This document shows positions 36,851 to 43,880 of a stretch of 64,000 bases of DNA, one piece after another. Numbering within the stretch: position 1 is the stretch's first letter; each line of letters opens with the position of its first letter. The stretch lies in contig UCLR01000010.1 of NCBI GenBank assembly GCA_900473415.1, positions 61,730 to 125,729 on the forward strand. The letters are read 5' to 3'. The notes below the pieces were generated by a model. The model searched no databases, was not told the DNA's origin, and saw only the letters and a list, made by a program, of their open reading frames with translations. The stretch is from Hyphomicrobiales bacterium (GTDB lineage Bacteria > Pseudomonadota > Alphaproteobacteria > Rhizobiales > Beijerinckiaceae). A program made the translations under genes and the position numbers.

Positions 36851-37504
36851 CTAGAACTCGGCGTCGAGTTCCTCGAGCTCCTCGGGCTCGGTCTTGGCGG
36901 CCGCGATCCAGCGCTGGAGAGCCGGCCATTGCGCGATGGCGCGGCAATAGGCTCGGCTCGCCGGATCGAGCGCCACGTCGTAGGTCAGGAAGCGCATGCA
37001 AACCGGCGCGTACATCGCATCCGCCATCGTCAACGCCTCGCCGAAGAGATAGGGCCCGCCATAGGCCTGGAGACATTCGCGCCAGATCTCGGTGACGCGG
37101 TCGATGTCAGCCTGGGCGCCGGCCCAGACCTTGAAGCCGGGATAATGCGCCTTGAGGTTCATCGGCAGGGCCGAGCGCAGATTGGCGAAGCCGGAATGCA
37201 TCTCGCCGCTGACCGCCCGGCAATGCGCCCGCGCCTTGCGTTCCGCCGGCAGTAACCCTGCCTCCGGTGCGATCTCGTCGAGATAGCCAGCGATGGCGAG
37301 CGTGTCCCAGACCTTGACGTCGTCATGGATCAGGCAGGGAACGAGGAAAGACGGCGAGAGCAGCAGCAGCTCGGCGCGCGCGGAAGGATCGTCCATCGAA
37401 AGGACGCGCTCCTCCACCTCGAGCCCCGCCATCGTGCACAGCAACCAGCCGCGCAGGCACCAGGAGGAGTAGTTCCGGCTGCTGATCGTCAAGGTCGCCG
37501 TCAT
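36851..37504 (-). CDS. Glutathione S-transferase family protein
   Basis: 217 aa. Thioredoxin-like N-terminal domain (TISSRNYSSWCLRGWLLCTM with Ser/Tyr/Cys residues at the glutathione site; FLVPCLIHDDVKVWDTLAIA with cis-Pro and the SNAIL-like motif) and an all-helical C-terminal domain (LFGEALTMADAMYAPVCMRF containing the N-capping box). The C-terminus is acidic (TEPEELEELDAEF). Detoxification or redox role; substrate unknown. It is divergent from the PHA depolymerase gene. Confidence 0.85.
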   Translation of the reverse strand: MTATLTISSRNYSSWCLRGWLLCTMAGLEVEERVLSMDDPSARAELLLLSPSFLVPCLIHDDVKVWDTLAIAGYLDEIAPEAGLLPAERKARAHCRAVSGEMHSGFANLRSALPMNLKAHYPGFKVWAGAQADIDRVTEIWRECLQAYGGPYLFGEALTMADAMYAPVCMRFLTYDVALDPASRAYCRAIAQWPALQRWIAAAKTEPEELEELDAEF

Positions 37505-37568
37505 CGTGGCCTGCTTCCGTGGGCGGATGGCACGATCCTAGCAAGAGGCGTTCCAGATCGAGGCGCTC

Positions 37569-38783
37569 ATGCTGTATCTTGCCTATCAGGCCCAGTCCGA
37601 CCTCATCAACCCGGCGCGGATGCTCGCTCAGACGGCACTGGCGGCGCTGGGCGCGAGGGCGCTCGCGGGCGAGCCAATCGACATGCGCGCCGCCGCCGCG
37701 GCCTATGAGATGGTGGCGCGCGCGGGTCTCAGCCATGAGCGGCCGGCCTACGGCATCACCCATGTGCGCGACGGCAATCGCGAGACTGCCGTGACCGAGG
37801 AGGTGGTGCTGTCGCTGCCGTTCGGCGACCTGCTGCGCTTCCGCAAGGATACCGCCTCGGAACAGGCCAAGGTGCTGGTCGTCGCGCCGATGTCCGGCCA
37901 TTTCGCGACATTGCTGCGCAATACCGTCGCGACGCTGCTGCAGGACCACGACGTCTGCATCACCGACTGGCACAACGCTCGCGACGTGCCGCTCGCGGCC
38001 GGCCCCTTCGGCTATGACGACTATGTCGACACGCTGATCCGGTTCATCGAGGAGCTGGGGCCGAACACGCATGTGGTCGCAGTCTGCCAACCCTGCGTGC
38101 AGGTGCTCACTGCGGCGGCCGTGATGGCGCAGACGGGCAACGCCTTCCAGCCGCGGAGCATGACGCTGATGGCGGGACCGGTCGACACCCGTATCAACCC
38201 GACCGCAGTCAACCGGCTCGCCACCGAGCGACCAATCGAATGGTTCCGCAAGAACCTGATCACGACCGTGCCGGCGCGGCATCCGGGCGCAGGCCGACAG
38301 GTCTATCCAGGCTTCGTCCAGGTCGGCGCCTTCATCGCGATGAACCTGGGTCGGCACCTCCACGCCCATGTCGACATGTTCACGCATCTCGCGACCGGCG
38401 CTCACGAGGAGGCTGAGAAGATCAAGACCTTCTATGACGAGTACTTCGCCGTGCTCGACCTGCCGGCCGACTTCTACCTGGAGACCGTGCAATGGATCTT
38501 CCAGGAGGCGCGGCTGGCGGCGGGCACGTTGCGCTACCGCGGTGAGAAGGTGGACTGCCGGGCGATCCGCAAGACCTCGCTCCTGACCGTCGAGGGCGAG
38601 CGCGACGACATCTGCGCGCTGGGCCAGACGGCCGCCGCCCATGACCTCTGCTCGGGGCTCAAGCCCTTCCGCAAGCGCCACCATATGCAGGCCGGCGTCG
38701 GGCATTACGGGGTATTCTCAGGACGAAAATGGGAGGGACAGATCTATCCGATCGTCCGCAACATGATCGTGGCCAGCAGCTAG
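37569..38783 (+). CDS. phaZ: Intracellular polyhydroxyalkanoate depolymerase (PhaZ type)
   Basis: 404 aa. Starts MLYLAYQAQSDLINPARMLA, typical for intracellular PHB depolymerases of Alphaproteobacteria. The alpha/beta-hydrolase core contains VLVVAPMSGHFATLLRNTVA, DVCITDWHNARDVPLAAGPF and HVVAVCQPCVQVLTAAAVMA. There the nucleophile position is Cys (CQPC) instead of Ser, as in PhaZa1-type enzymes. The catalytic Asp/His are probably in LLTVEGERDDICALGQT and MQAGVGHYGVFSGRKW. It mobilises stored PHB granules. Start ATG 37569. Confidence 0.9.
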   Translation: MLYLAYQAQSDLINPARMLAQTALAALGARALAGEPIDMRAAAAAYEMVARAGLSHERPAYGITHVRDGNRETAVTEEVVLSLPFGDLLRFRKDTASEQAKVLVVAPMSGHFATLLRNTVATLLQDHDVCITDWHNARDVPLAAGPFGYDDYVDTLIRFIEELGPNTHVVAVCQPCVQVLTAAAVMAQTGNAFQPRSMTLMAGPVDTRINPTAVNRLATERPIEWFRKNLITTVPARHPGAGRQVYPGFVQVGAFIAMNLGRHLHAHVDMFTHLATGAHEEAEKIKTFYDEYFAVLDLPADFYLETVQWIFQEARLAAGTLRYRGEKVDCRAIRKTSLLTVEGERDDICALGQTAAAHDLCSGLKPFRKRHHMQAGVGHYGVFSGRKWEGQIYPIVRNMIVASS

Positions 38784-38829
38784 GGTCGGTAACCTCGTCA
38801 CCACCTCGATGGTCGTGACGAAAATAGTG

Positions 38830-38854
38830 GGAACCTTTCCTACCCGTAGGTGTT
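38830..38854 (+). promoter_or_regulatory. Candidate EcfG (general stress) promoter of the PNPOx-like gene
   Basis: GGAAC (38830-38834) and GTT (38852-38854) are separated by 17 bases, matching the alphaproteobacterial EcfG sigma-factor consensus GGAAC-N16/17-(C)GTT. It ends 49 bases before the start codon at 38904. The downstream gene resembles general stress flavoproteins, supporting the call. Confidence 0.55.
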
Positions 38855-38867
38855 ACCCTCTTTGGCC
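38849..38867. repeat. 19-bp motif shared with the aldehyde dehydrogenase upstream region (copy B)
   Basis: GGTGTTACCCTCTTTGGCC overlaps the -10 end of the EcfG-type promoter and lies 37-55 bases upstream of the start codon. Copy A (one mismatch) is at 36765-36783. Confidence 0.4.
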
Positions 38868-38903
38868 TAAGCCAAGGGCCGATCGCGCCAGCAGGAGGTA
38901 ACC

Positions 38904-39392
38904 ATGTCAGAGACCGACCTGCAGGAGCGCATCTGGACGGCACTTGCGGCCCATCCGGTCTACATGGTCTCTCTCATCGGCGAAGACGGCATCAAGACGC
39001 GGCCCATGGCGGGGGAGATCGACCGAGACCGCCACCGCATCCTTTTCGTCACGCATCGTCATACCGGGATCATCGGCGAGGCGCTGCGCTCCCCCTCGAT
39101 CTCGATCGCCATCAGCCACGAGGACCGTAATTTCTATGCGGCCGTGGCCTGCACCGCCTCCGAGATTCATGACCGCCAGTTGCTGGGGCGGATCTGGACG
39201 CCGATGGCGAGCGCCTGGTTCCCGCACGGACCGGACGATCCGGACGCGACATTGCTCGCCCTGACGCCGGTCTCGGCCGAGATCTGGGACGGGCCTTCGA
39301 GCAGCGTCCTGGTCGCGTTCAAGCTGGCGACCGCCCGAATCCTCGGCCGCACCCCGGATCTTGGGGTGAATGCCACGATCGACATGCGCTAG
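38904..39392 (+). CDS. Pyridoxamine 5'-phosphate oxidase-like flavoprotein (general stress protein type)
   Basis: 162 aa with a split-barrel FMN-binding fold: LAAHPVYMVSLIGEDGIKTR, RPMAGEIDRDRHRILFVTH, SISIAISHEDRNFYAAVACT, ASEIHDRQLLGRIWTPMASA and WFPHGPDDPDATLLALTPVS. The last segment (WxPxGPDDPxxxLL) is characteristic of the 'general stress protein 26' group, not of the vitamin B6 enzyme PdxH. It follows an EcfG-type promoter, and AGGAGG lies eight bases before ATG 38904. Precise reaction unknown. Its stop overlaps that of the convergent PAP2 gene. Confidence 0.87.
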   Translation: MSETDLQERIWTALAAHPVYMVSLIGEDGIKTRPMAGEIDRDRHRILFVTHRHTGIIGEALRSPSISIAISHEDRNFYAAVACTASEIHDRQLLGRIWTPMASAWFPHGPDDPDATLLALTPVSAEIWDGPSSSVLVAFKLATARILGRTPDLGVNATIDMR

Positions 39393-40117
39393 GACGGATC
39401 CGAAGCTGCCATCTTCCGCCCGAGCCAGGCGACGGCGATGCTCGACCAGGCGACGCCTAGGCACCAGCCGCCGATGACATCCGTCGGCCAGTGGACGCCG
39501 AGATAGACCCGGCTCACCCCGATCAGCACGATCATGACCCAGCCGAACGCCATGCAGAGCCGCGCGATATCCTCGCGCCGCGAAGCGAGGCCGACGAAGC
39601 CCGCGATGCAGAGAAGCGTGACCGCCGAGAGGAAGGCGTGGCCGCTGGGGAAGCTTGCGGTGAAGGTCAGCGCCGCATGGGTGACGATGTCGGGCCGCTC
39701 GCGCCCGACCAGGATCTTGATGCCGTTGCTGGCAGCAAGCGCCGAGAGCACGCTGACGACGAGGCCCACGGACAGGTGGCGATAGCCGCAGAGCCAGAGC
39801 GTCAGCGAGGCCGCCGTCGTCATGAAGAACAGGCCAACGAAGCTGCCGAGCGCCGTCATGTCCCGGACCGCCTCCTGAAACCAGAGCGGGCCGAGCGGCA
39901 CGGCTGGGTTGGCGGGATCGCGGAACAGCAGCACCAGCGTCCGGTCGAAGGCGAAGCTGTGGCCGGAGGCGATGAAGGCGGCAAGCCCGAGGAAGGCGAG
40001 CGCTGCGACGACCGGCACGAGGACGCGCGGCTGCCGCCAGGATTGTCGCCACGACCGGCGCCATGACGGCCCCGCGTCGGTCCAGCCTCTGGCAGTATCA
40101 GGCGTCATGGCTCTCAT
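39389..40117 (-). CDS. PAP2-family membrane phosphatase
   Basis: 242 aa. Six membrane spans are likely. The three acid-phosphatase motifs are KILVGRERPDI, SFPSGHAFLSAV and SRVYLGVHWPTDVIGGWCLG. Such enzymes dephosphorylate lipid phosphates (undecaprenyl-PP, phosphatidic acid or lipid A) on the periplasmic side. The start is taken at 40117 (MRAMTPDT); it overlaps the end of the upstream lipid kinase gene by 20 bases, so the two are coupled. Kinase and phosphatase acting on related lipids in one operon makes functional sense. Confidence 0.85.
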   Translation of the reverse strand: MRAMTPDTARGWTDAGPSWRRSWRQSWRQPRVLVPVVAALAFLGLAAFIASGHSFAFDRTLVLLFRDPANPAVPLGPLWFQEAVRDMTALGSFVGLFFMTTAASLTLWLCGYRHLSVGLVVSVLSALAASNGIKILVGRERPDIVTHAALTFTASFPSGHAFLSAVTLLCIAGFVGLASRREDIARLCMAFGWVMIVLIGVSRVYLGVHWPTDVIGGWCLGVAWSSIAVAWLGRKMAASDPS

Positions 40118-41018
40118 CGCGAAGCCTCGTCGGGCGGGCAGCAATCACGGTCAGGGCTCGGGGAAGCAGGTCGTATGCCAACGGACCGGCCTTGCGCGCG
40201 ACCTCGCCGTCGAAGGTGATGTGCCCGCGCCGCTTGTCGCGCCGGGTCAGCGTCACGGCGTCGCCGGTGAAGGAGCTCAGGTTCTTCGATGAGCGCCAAT
40301 GGCCGGCCGCCACCGAGAGCGCCGCTTTGCTGCGCGAATAGAGGCCGCCCGCGTTCAGCACATGGACCTCGAAGACGCCGCCATCGAGCCGCTCGCGGCG
40401 CCATTCGGCGCCGTCGAAGCGATTGACCGTGACGAGCACGGCATCGGCCTCGACGACATGGCTCTCCGCGCCGACGGTGATGTCGACGCTGATCGGGCGG
40501 GTGAAGAAGATCGAGCGCGTCGCGGCCATGCCGAAGGCGGCAGCGCGGCTGAAGGGGAAGCGCCGGCGCGCATATTCGCGCTCGCGCGCCATCAGGCTGA
40601 AAAAGCCCATCCCCGAGAGCGAGTGGAACAACCGGCCGTCGACATGGCCGAGATCCACCTCGACCGGCTCGCCCTGGCACAGCGCCGCGACTTGCTGCTC
40701 CAGCGAGCCGAAGAGGCCGAGGTCGCGGCCGAGCACATTGACCGTGCCCATGGGCAGGACGCCGACCGGTCGGCCGGCCTGGATCAGGACCGGCAGGACA
40801 CCGTTGATCGTGCCGTCGCCGCCGACGACGACGGGGGTGCTATTGTCCTGCTCGATCGCCAGCGCGAGCGCGCCGGAGATCTCGCGTGGCGGCACGAGCC
40901 GAACCTCGGCGCCCCAGTCATGGGTGGCGAAGGCAGCCTTGAGGCGCGCGGCGAAAGCGTCGGGCCCGGCCTCAAGGACCGTTCCGGCTCGCGCATTGAC
41001 CACAACAGTGTGACGCAT
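40098..41018 (-). CDS. Diacylglycerol kinase-family lipid kinase
   Basis: 306 aa. DAGK catalytic motif TPVVVGGDGTINGVLPVLIQ, then VGVLPMGTVNVLGRDLGL and SLSGMGFFSLMARERE. C-terminal FTGDAVTLTRRDKRRGHITF then DGEV is the conserved all-beta domain of the YegS/DgkB group. The N-terminus (VVVNARAGTVLEAG) also fits. It phosphorylates a lipid such as diacylglycerol, ceramide or phosphatidylglycerol; which one is not evident. It is followed by PAP2 with overlap. Confidence 0.87.
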   Translation of the reverse strand: MRHTVVVNARAGTVLEAGPDAFAARLKAAFATHDWGAEVRLVPPREISGALALAIEQDNSTPVVVGGDGTINGVLPVLIQAGRPVGVLPMGTVNVLGRDLGLFGSLEQQVAALCQGEPVEVDLGHVDGRLFHSLSGMGFFSLMAREREYARRRFPFSRAAAFGMAATRSIFFTRPISVDITVGAESHVVEADAVLVTVNRFDGAEWRRERLDGGVFEVHVLNAGGLYSRSKAALSVAAGHWRSSKNLSSFTGDAVTLTRRDKRRGHITFDGEVARKAGPLAYDLLPRALTVIAARPTRLRDESHDA

Positions 41019-41066
41019 CGTGCTCGCGAAGATAGGCGCCGAGCATTCCGGCGCAAGAGCGCGCGC

Positions 41067-41954
41067 TCAGGCCGCCGCGGGCCGCGAGTTGAACTGCTCC
41101 GGCATCGTCGGCGTCAGCGGCATCGGCACTTCCTCGATCTCCTCGGTGACGACGTCGAAGCGCTGGATGGTGTGGGTGCCGAAGGAGTTGATCATCGCGA
41201 CGTCGGTGGCGTCGCGCCCGCGCGCGATCACGATGCGGCCGATGCGCGGCTCGTTGTGGCGCGCGTCGAAGGTGTACCAGCGGCCACCGAGAAAGACCTC
41301 GAACCAGGCATTGAAATCCATCGGCGCCGGATTCGGCGGCACGCCGATATCGCCGAGATAGCCATTGCAGTAACGCGCCGGGATGTTCAGGCAGCGGCAG
41401 AGCGTGATCGCGAGGTGAGCGAAGTCGCGGCAGACGCCGATGCGCTCCTGAAAGGCCTCGGCCGCCGTGCGGGTGCTGCGTGCGTAATGATAGCCGAAGG
41501 TCAGGTGGTTATGGACGAAATCCACGATCGCCTGCACACGCGGCCAGCCAGGCTCGTGGGCGCCGAAGAGCTTCCAGGCCTGATCGAAGAGCCGGTCGGT
41601 GTCGCAGTAGCGGCTGCCGAGCAGGAAGACGAGCGCTTCCGCCGGCAGGCGCGAGGGCGGGATCTCCTGCGCAGCGAGATTGGCGGTATCGGGCTCGCCG
41701 GAATCATGCACGACGCCCTCCGATTCCAGCCGAAGGCCGCCGGACGGCGCGACCATACGCCGGCAGATGTTGCCGAAGGCATCGAGATGCTGCGTCATCG
41801 CGATCGGCAGGGTCGGGTCCGCCAGCGCGCTCAGCTTCATCTCGTCCGGCATCGTCAGGTCGTGACGGCGCGACGGGTGGACATCGAGCAACGTGAGGAG
41901 CGGCATCTCATGGGCGCAGGCCAACTCGATCCGATAACCGTAACGGATACGCAT
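41067..41954 (-). CDS. Transglutaminase-like protein, Asn at the usual catalytic His position
   Basis: 295 aa. N-terminal RIRYGYRIELACAHEMPLLT, then the transglutaminase core with Cys175 in RIGVCRDFAHLAITLCRCLN and PARYCNGYLGDIGVPPNP. The position that normally holds the catalytic His reads MDFNAWFEVFLGGRWYTFDA, with Asn215, and the Asp lies in TFDARHNEPRIG. I recall relatives of this subfamily also lacking His there, so this is probably a subfamily feature. ATG 41954 has AGGAGA six bases upstream. Fourth transglutaminase/ATP-grasp-type gene in the window but unlinked to the three-gene cluster. Confidence 0.82.
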   Translation of the reverse strand: MRIRYGYRIELACAHEMPLLTLLDVHPSRRHDLTMPDEMKLSALADPTLPIAMTQHLDAFGNICRRMVAPSGGLRLESEGVVHDSGEPDTANLAAQEIPPSRLPAEALVFLLGSRYCDTDRLFDQAWKLFGAHEPGWPRVQAIVDFVHNHLTFGYHYARSTRTAAEAFQERIGVCRDFAHLAITLCRCLNIPARYCNGYLGDIGVPPNPAPMDFNAWFEVFLGGRWYTFDARHNEPRIGRIVIARGRDATDVAMINSFGTHTIQRFDVVTEEIEEVPMPLTPTMPEQFNSRPAAA

Positions 41955-42063
41955 CCAGCTTCTCCTGATGTGGGAAACGGCCTTGGGAGGTCCGACCCGG
42001 CGTCGCATTCCCCTTGAGCAGACGCGCAACGGCCCCCTCGGGTTCCGGCCTCTCGCAAAAGAA

Positions 42064-42088
42064 AGAGGCCGGCAGATTGCCGGCCTCT
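42064..42088 (-). terminator. Rho-independent terminator 2 after the PRC-barrel gene
   Basis: AGAGGCCGGCA (42064-42074) pairs with TGCCGGCCTCT (42078-42088), loop GAT, followed on the minus strand by TTCTTTTG. Second of two tandem hairpins. Confidence 0.8.
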
Positions 42089-42100
42089 CAAAAAGGAAGA

Positions 42101-42120
42101 TGCGGGCCTTTCGGCCCGCA
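42101..42120 (-). terminator. Rho-independent terminator 1 after the PRC-barrel gene
   Basis: TGCGGGCC (42101-42108) pairs with GGCCCGCA (42113-42120), loop of four; on the minus strand TCTTCCTTTTTG follows. It lies 64 bases after the PRC-barrel stop and upstream of the transglutaminase-like gene start. Confidence 0.8.
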
Positions 42121-42183
42121 TCCCGCCGCCACGGCGGTTCGGCTGGGGGGATAGCAACCGCCGCGACCTGCGCCGGTTAGCCG

Positions 42184-42561
42184 CTACACCATCCAGTAGG
42201 GCATTGTTCCGTAGTAATCATGGACGCGCTTGCCGTAGGCCTTGTCTTCCCAATCCGGCTCGCCTTCGCTGTCATACATCGGCGCGGCCTCGAGCTTCTC
42301 CTTGGTCAGCGGCACGACATAACCAGCCCTCTGCGGGTCGTAATCGAGCACGCTCCAGGGGATCGGGTGATACTTCTCGCCAAGTCCCAGGAAGCCGCCG
42401 AAGGACATGATCGCGTAGGCGACCTTGCCGGTCTGCTTGTCGAGCATGACGTCGTAGATCTCGCCGAGATGGTCCCCGGCGCTGTTGTAGACATCCGTAC
42501 CAGCGACGCGCGCGCCGGCAATCAGCGGGTTCGCGGATGCCGAAGTGGTGGTCACAGCCAT
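42184..42561 (-). CDS. PRC-barrel domain protein
   Basis: 125 aa. PRC-barrel core: GARVAGTDVYNSAGDHLGEI, YDVMLDKQTGKVAYAIMSFG, GFLGLGEKYHPIPWSVLDYD and GYVVPLTKEKLEAAP. The C-terminus is acidic and aromatic (DWEDKAYGKRVHDYYG). Such small proteins in Hyphomicrobiales are often stress-induced, and a GGAAC-N17-CGTT promoter lies about 70 bases upstream of the start. ATG 42561 follows AGGAGG by seven bases. The biochemical role of the PRC barrel in non-photosynthetic bacteria is unclear. Confidence 0.88.
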   Translation of the reverse strand: MAVTTTSASANPLIAGARVAGTDVYNSAGDHLGEIYDVMLDKQTGKVAYAIMSFGGFLGLGEKYHPIPWSVLDYDPQRAGYVVPLTKEKLEAAPMYDSEGEPDWEDKAYGKRVHDYYGTMPYWMV

Positions 42562-42628
42562 ATCTGGCCCTCCTGTAGTCAGGTGGTCAGGCGCGCCGCG
42601 GTCGCGGCACGAAGGAACCTGCCAACTC

Positions 42629-42654
42629 AACGTGCCGTCGAACCGAAAAGTTCC
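42629..42654 (-). promoter_or_regulatory. Candidate EcfG promoter of the PRC-barrel gene
   Basis: On the minus strand GGAAC (42650-42654) is followed after 17 bases by CGTT (42629-42632). This is a full match to the general-stress consensus GGAAC-N16/17-CGTT, about 68 bases upstream of the start codon. Confidence 0.65.
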
Positions 42655-42738
42655 AGCCCTGCGGAGCAGTTTTTCATCGGTTGCTAAGTGACGGATCCGG
42701 CAGCGAGTCCGGTGCCCGGCCGCGCCGGGCACACACAA

Positions 42739-42763
42739 GGAACTTTTCCCGGAAGTACCGGTT
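42739..42763 (+). promoter_or_regulatory. Candidate EcfG promoter of the Gly-zipper lipoprotein gene
   Basis: GGAAC (42739-42743), 17 bases, then GTT (42761-42763), 48 bases before the start codon at 42811. It is back-to-back with the PRC-barrel EcfG-type promoter, so the pair forms a divergent stress-promoter region. Confidence 0.55.
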
Positions 42764-42810
42764 TCCTGTTCCGTTCAAGATCGCCTTTCTGAACGAGGAG
42801 GAGCTACCAG

Positions 42811-43071
42811 ATGAAAATGCTCATGGTCATCGTGGCGTTCGCAGCCGCTCTCGGCGCCTGCACCCCGCGCGAGCAGAACGCCGCTACAGGCGGACTGATC
42901 GGCGCAGGCGCAGGTGCCCTCATTGGCGGTGCGGCGACCGGCCGCGCTGGCGGAGCTCTGGCGGGCGCCGCCATCGGCGGGGCGTCGGGAGCCATCATCG
43001 GCAGCGCCGCGACACCGCAGACCTGCTACGGCCGCGACGAATGGGGCCGCCGGGTCCGCTTTGCCTGCTGA
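42811..43071 (+). CDS. Small glycine-zipper lipoprotein
   Basis: 86 aa. A lipoprotein signal peptide ends in the lipobox LGAC (residues 14-17), so the mature protein should be lipid-anchored at Cys17. Residues ~27-67 are a Gly-zipper (GGLIGAGAGALIGGAATG, GGALAGAAIGGASGAIIG) of the YMGG/OsmB type that inserts in or packs on membranes. The C-terminus is TPQTCYGRDEWGRRVRFAC with two further Cys. GAGGAGGAG precedes the ATG. Stress-inducible outer-membrane lipoproteins of this class are common; the EcfG-like promoter fits. Confidence 0.85.
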   Translation: MKMLMVIVAFAAALGACTPREQNAATGGLIGAGAGALIGGAATGRAGGALAGAAIGGASGAIIGSAATPQTCYGRDEWGRRVRFAC

Positions 43072-43093
43072 GGCAGGGTCGGCCGAGCTATCG

Positions 43094-43124
43094 AAGGCCC
43101 GCCATCGGCGGGCCTTTTCTTTTC
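43094..43124 (+). terminator. Rho-independent terminator after the Gly-zipper gene
   Basis: AAGGCCCGCC (43094-43103) pairs with GGCGGGCCTT (43107-43116), loop ATC, followed by TTCTTTTC. The T-run touches the stop codon of the convergent hutC. Confidence 0.85.
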
Positions 43125-43872
43125 AGACCGCCCCATAGGGGCCGAAACGGCCGACGAAGCGGTGGCGGGAGCCGGGATGGAGCAGGCGCACCGCCGTGAC
43201 GGGCTGGGCCTGGTTCCAGGTGCGGCGCTCGACCAGCAGACAGGGTTCGCCCTCCGCGATGTCGAGCAGCGCCGCGTCCTCCGCTCCCGCGCCAACGGCA
43301 CTGATCGCGTGCTCGGCCTGCGACCAGAGGCTGTGCTTCAGCAGCCAGTCACCCGGCGGGGTCTCGGCGAAATCCTCCTCCCCCACCCCCGGCACGCCGG
43401 CGGCATGAATGATGCGCTCCTCCAGCACATGCGGCTTGCCGTCGGCCCGATGCAGCACGATGAGATGCGCGACCCTCTCCGAGCGCTTGATGCCGAAACG
43501 CTCCGCCACCTCGGCGGAAGGTCGGCCATCGCTGCGCGACAGGATCGCATAGGCGTAGTGCTGTCCGAGCCTGCGTACCTCCTCGGGGATCGAGAGGATG
43601 TCGAACATGGCGTGGCTTGCCGGCGGGCTCGCGACGATGGTGCCCGAGCGGCGCCGGCGGGTGATGAGACCTTCGCGCGCGAGCTGCACGAGGGCGCGGT
43701 GCACGGTCATGCGCGAGGCGCCGAGCTGCTCCATCAGCGCATGTTCCGGCGGCACGCTGGTGCCGGGCGGCCAGGCGCCGCTCACCACCAGATCGCGGAT
43801 CGCGCGCCGGATCTGGTCGTAGACCGGCCCGGCGCCATCCAGCTTCACCGCGTCGAGCCGGGTCTCCGTCAT
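43123..43872 (-). CDS. hutC: Histidine utilisation repressor HutC (GntR/HutC family)
   Basis: 249 aa. N-terminal winged helix (PVYDQIRRAIRDLVVSGAWP, VPPEHALMEQLGASRMTVHR, ALVQLAREGLITRRRRSGTI) and a C-terminal UTRA ligand-binding domain (ERFGIKRSERVAHLIVLHRA, ACLLVERRTWNQAQPVTAVR-like strands, ending HRFVGRFGPYG). HutC proteins repress hut genes and are released by urocanate. It lies 8 bases downstream of hutF on the same strand and next to two perfect TTGCATATGCAA sites, so autoregulation is probable. Confidence 0.93.
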   Translation of the reverse strand: MTETRLDAVKLDGAGPVYDQIRRAIRDLVVSGAWPPGTSVPPEHALMEQLGASRMTVHRALVQLAREGLITRRRRSGTIVASPPASHAMFDILSIPEEVRRLGQHYAYAILSRSDGRPSAEVAERFGIKRSERVAHLIVLHRADGKPHVLEERIIHAAGVPGVGEEDFAETPPGDWLLKHSLWSQAEHAISAVGAGAEDAALLDIAEGEPCLLVERRTWNQAQPVTAVRLLHPGSRHRFVGRFGPYGAV

Positions 43873-43880
43873 CCCTGATC

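Noticed and set aside
37533..37553. GGAAC-N16-GTG on the minus strand upstream of the GST gene
   Set aside because: Lacks the GTT -10 element required for EcfG-type promoters.
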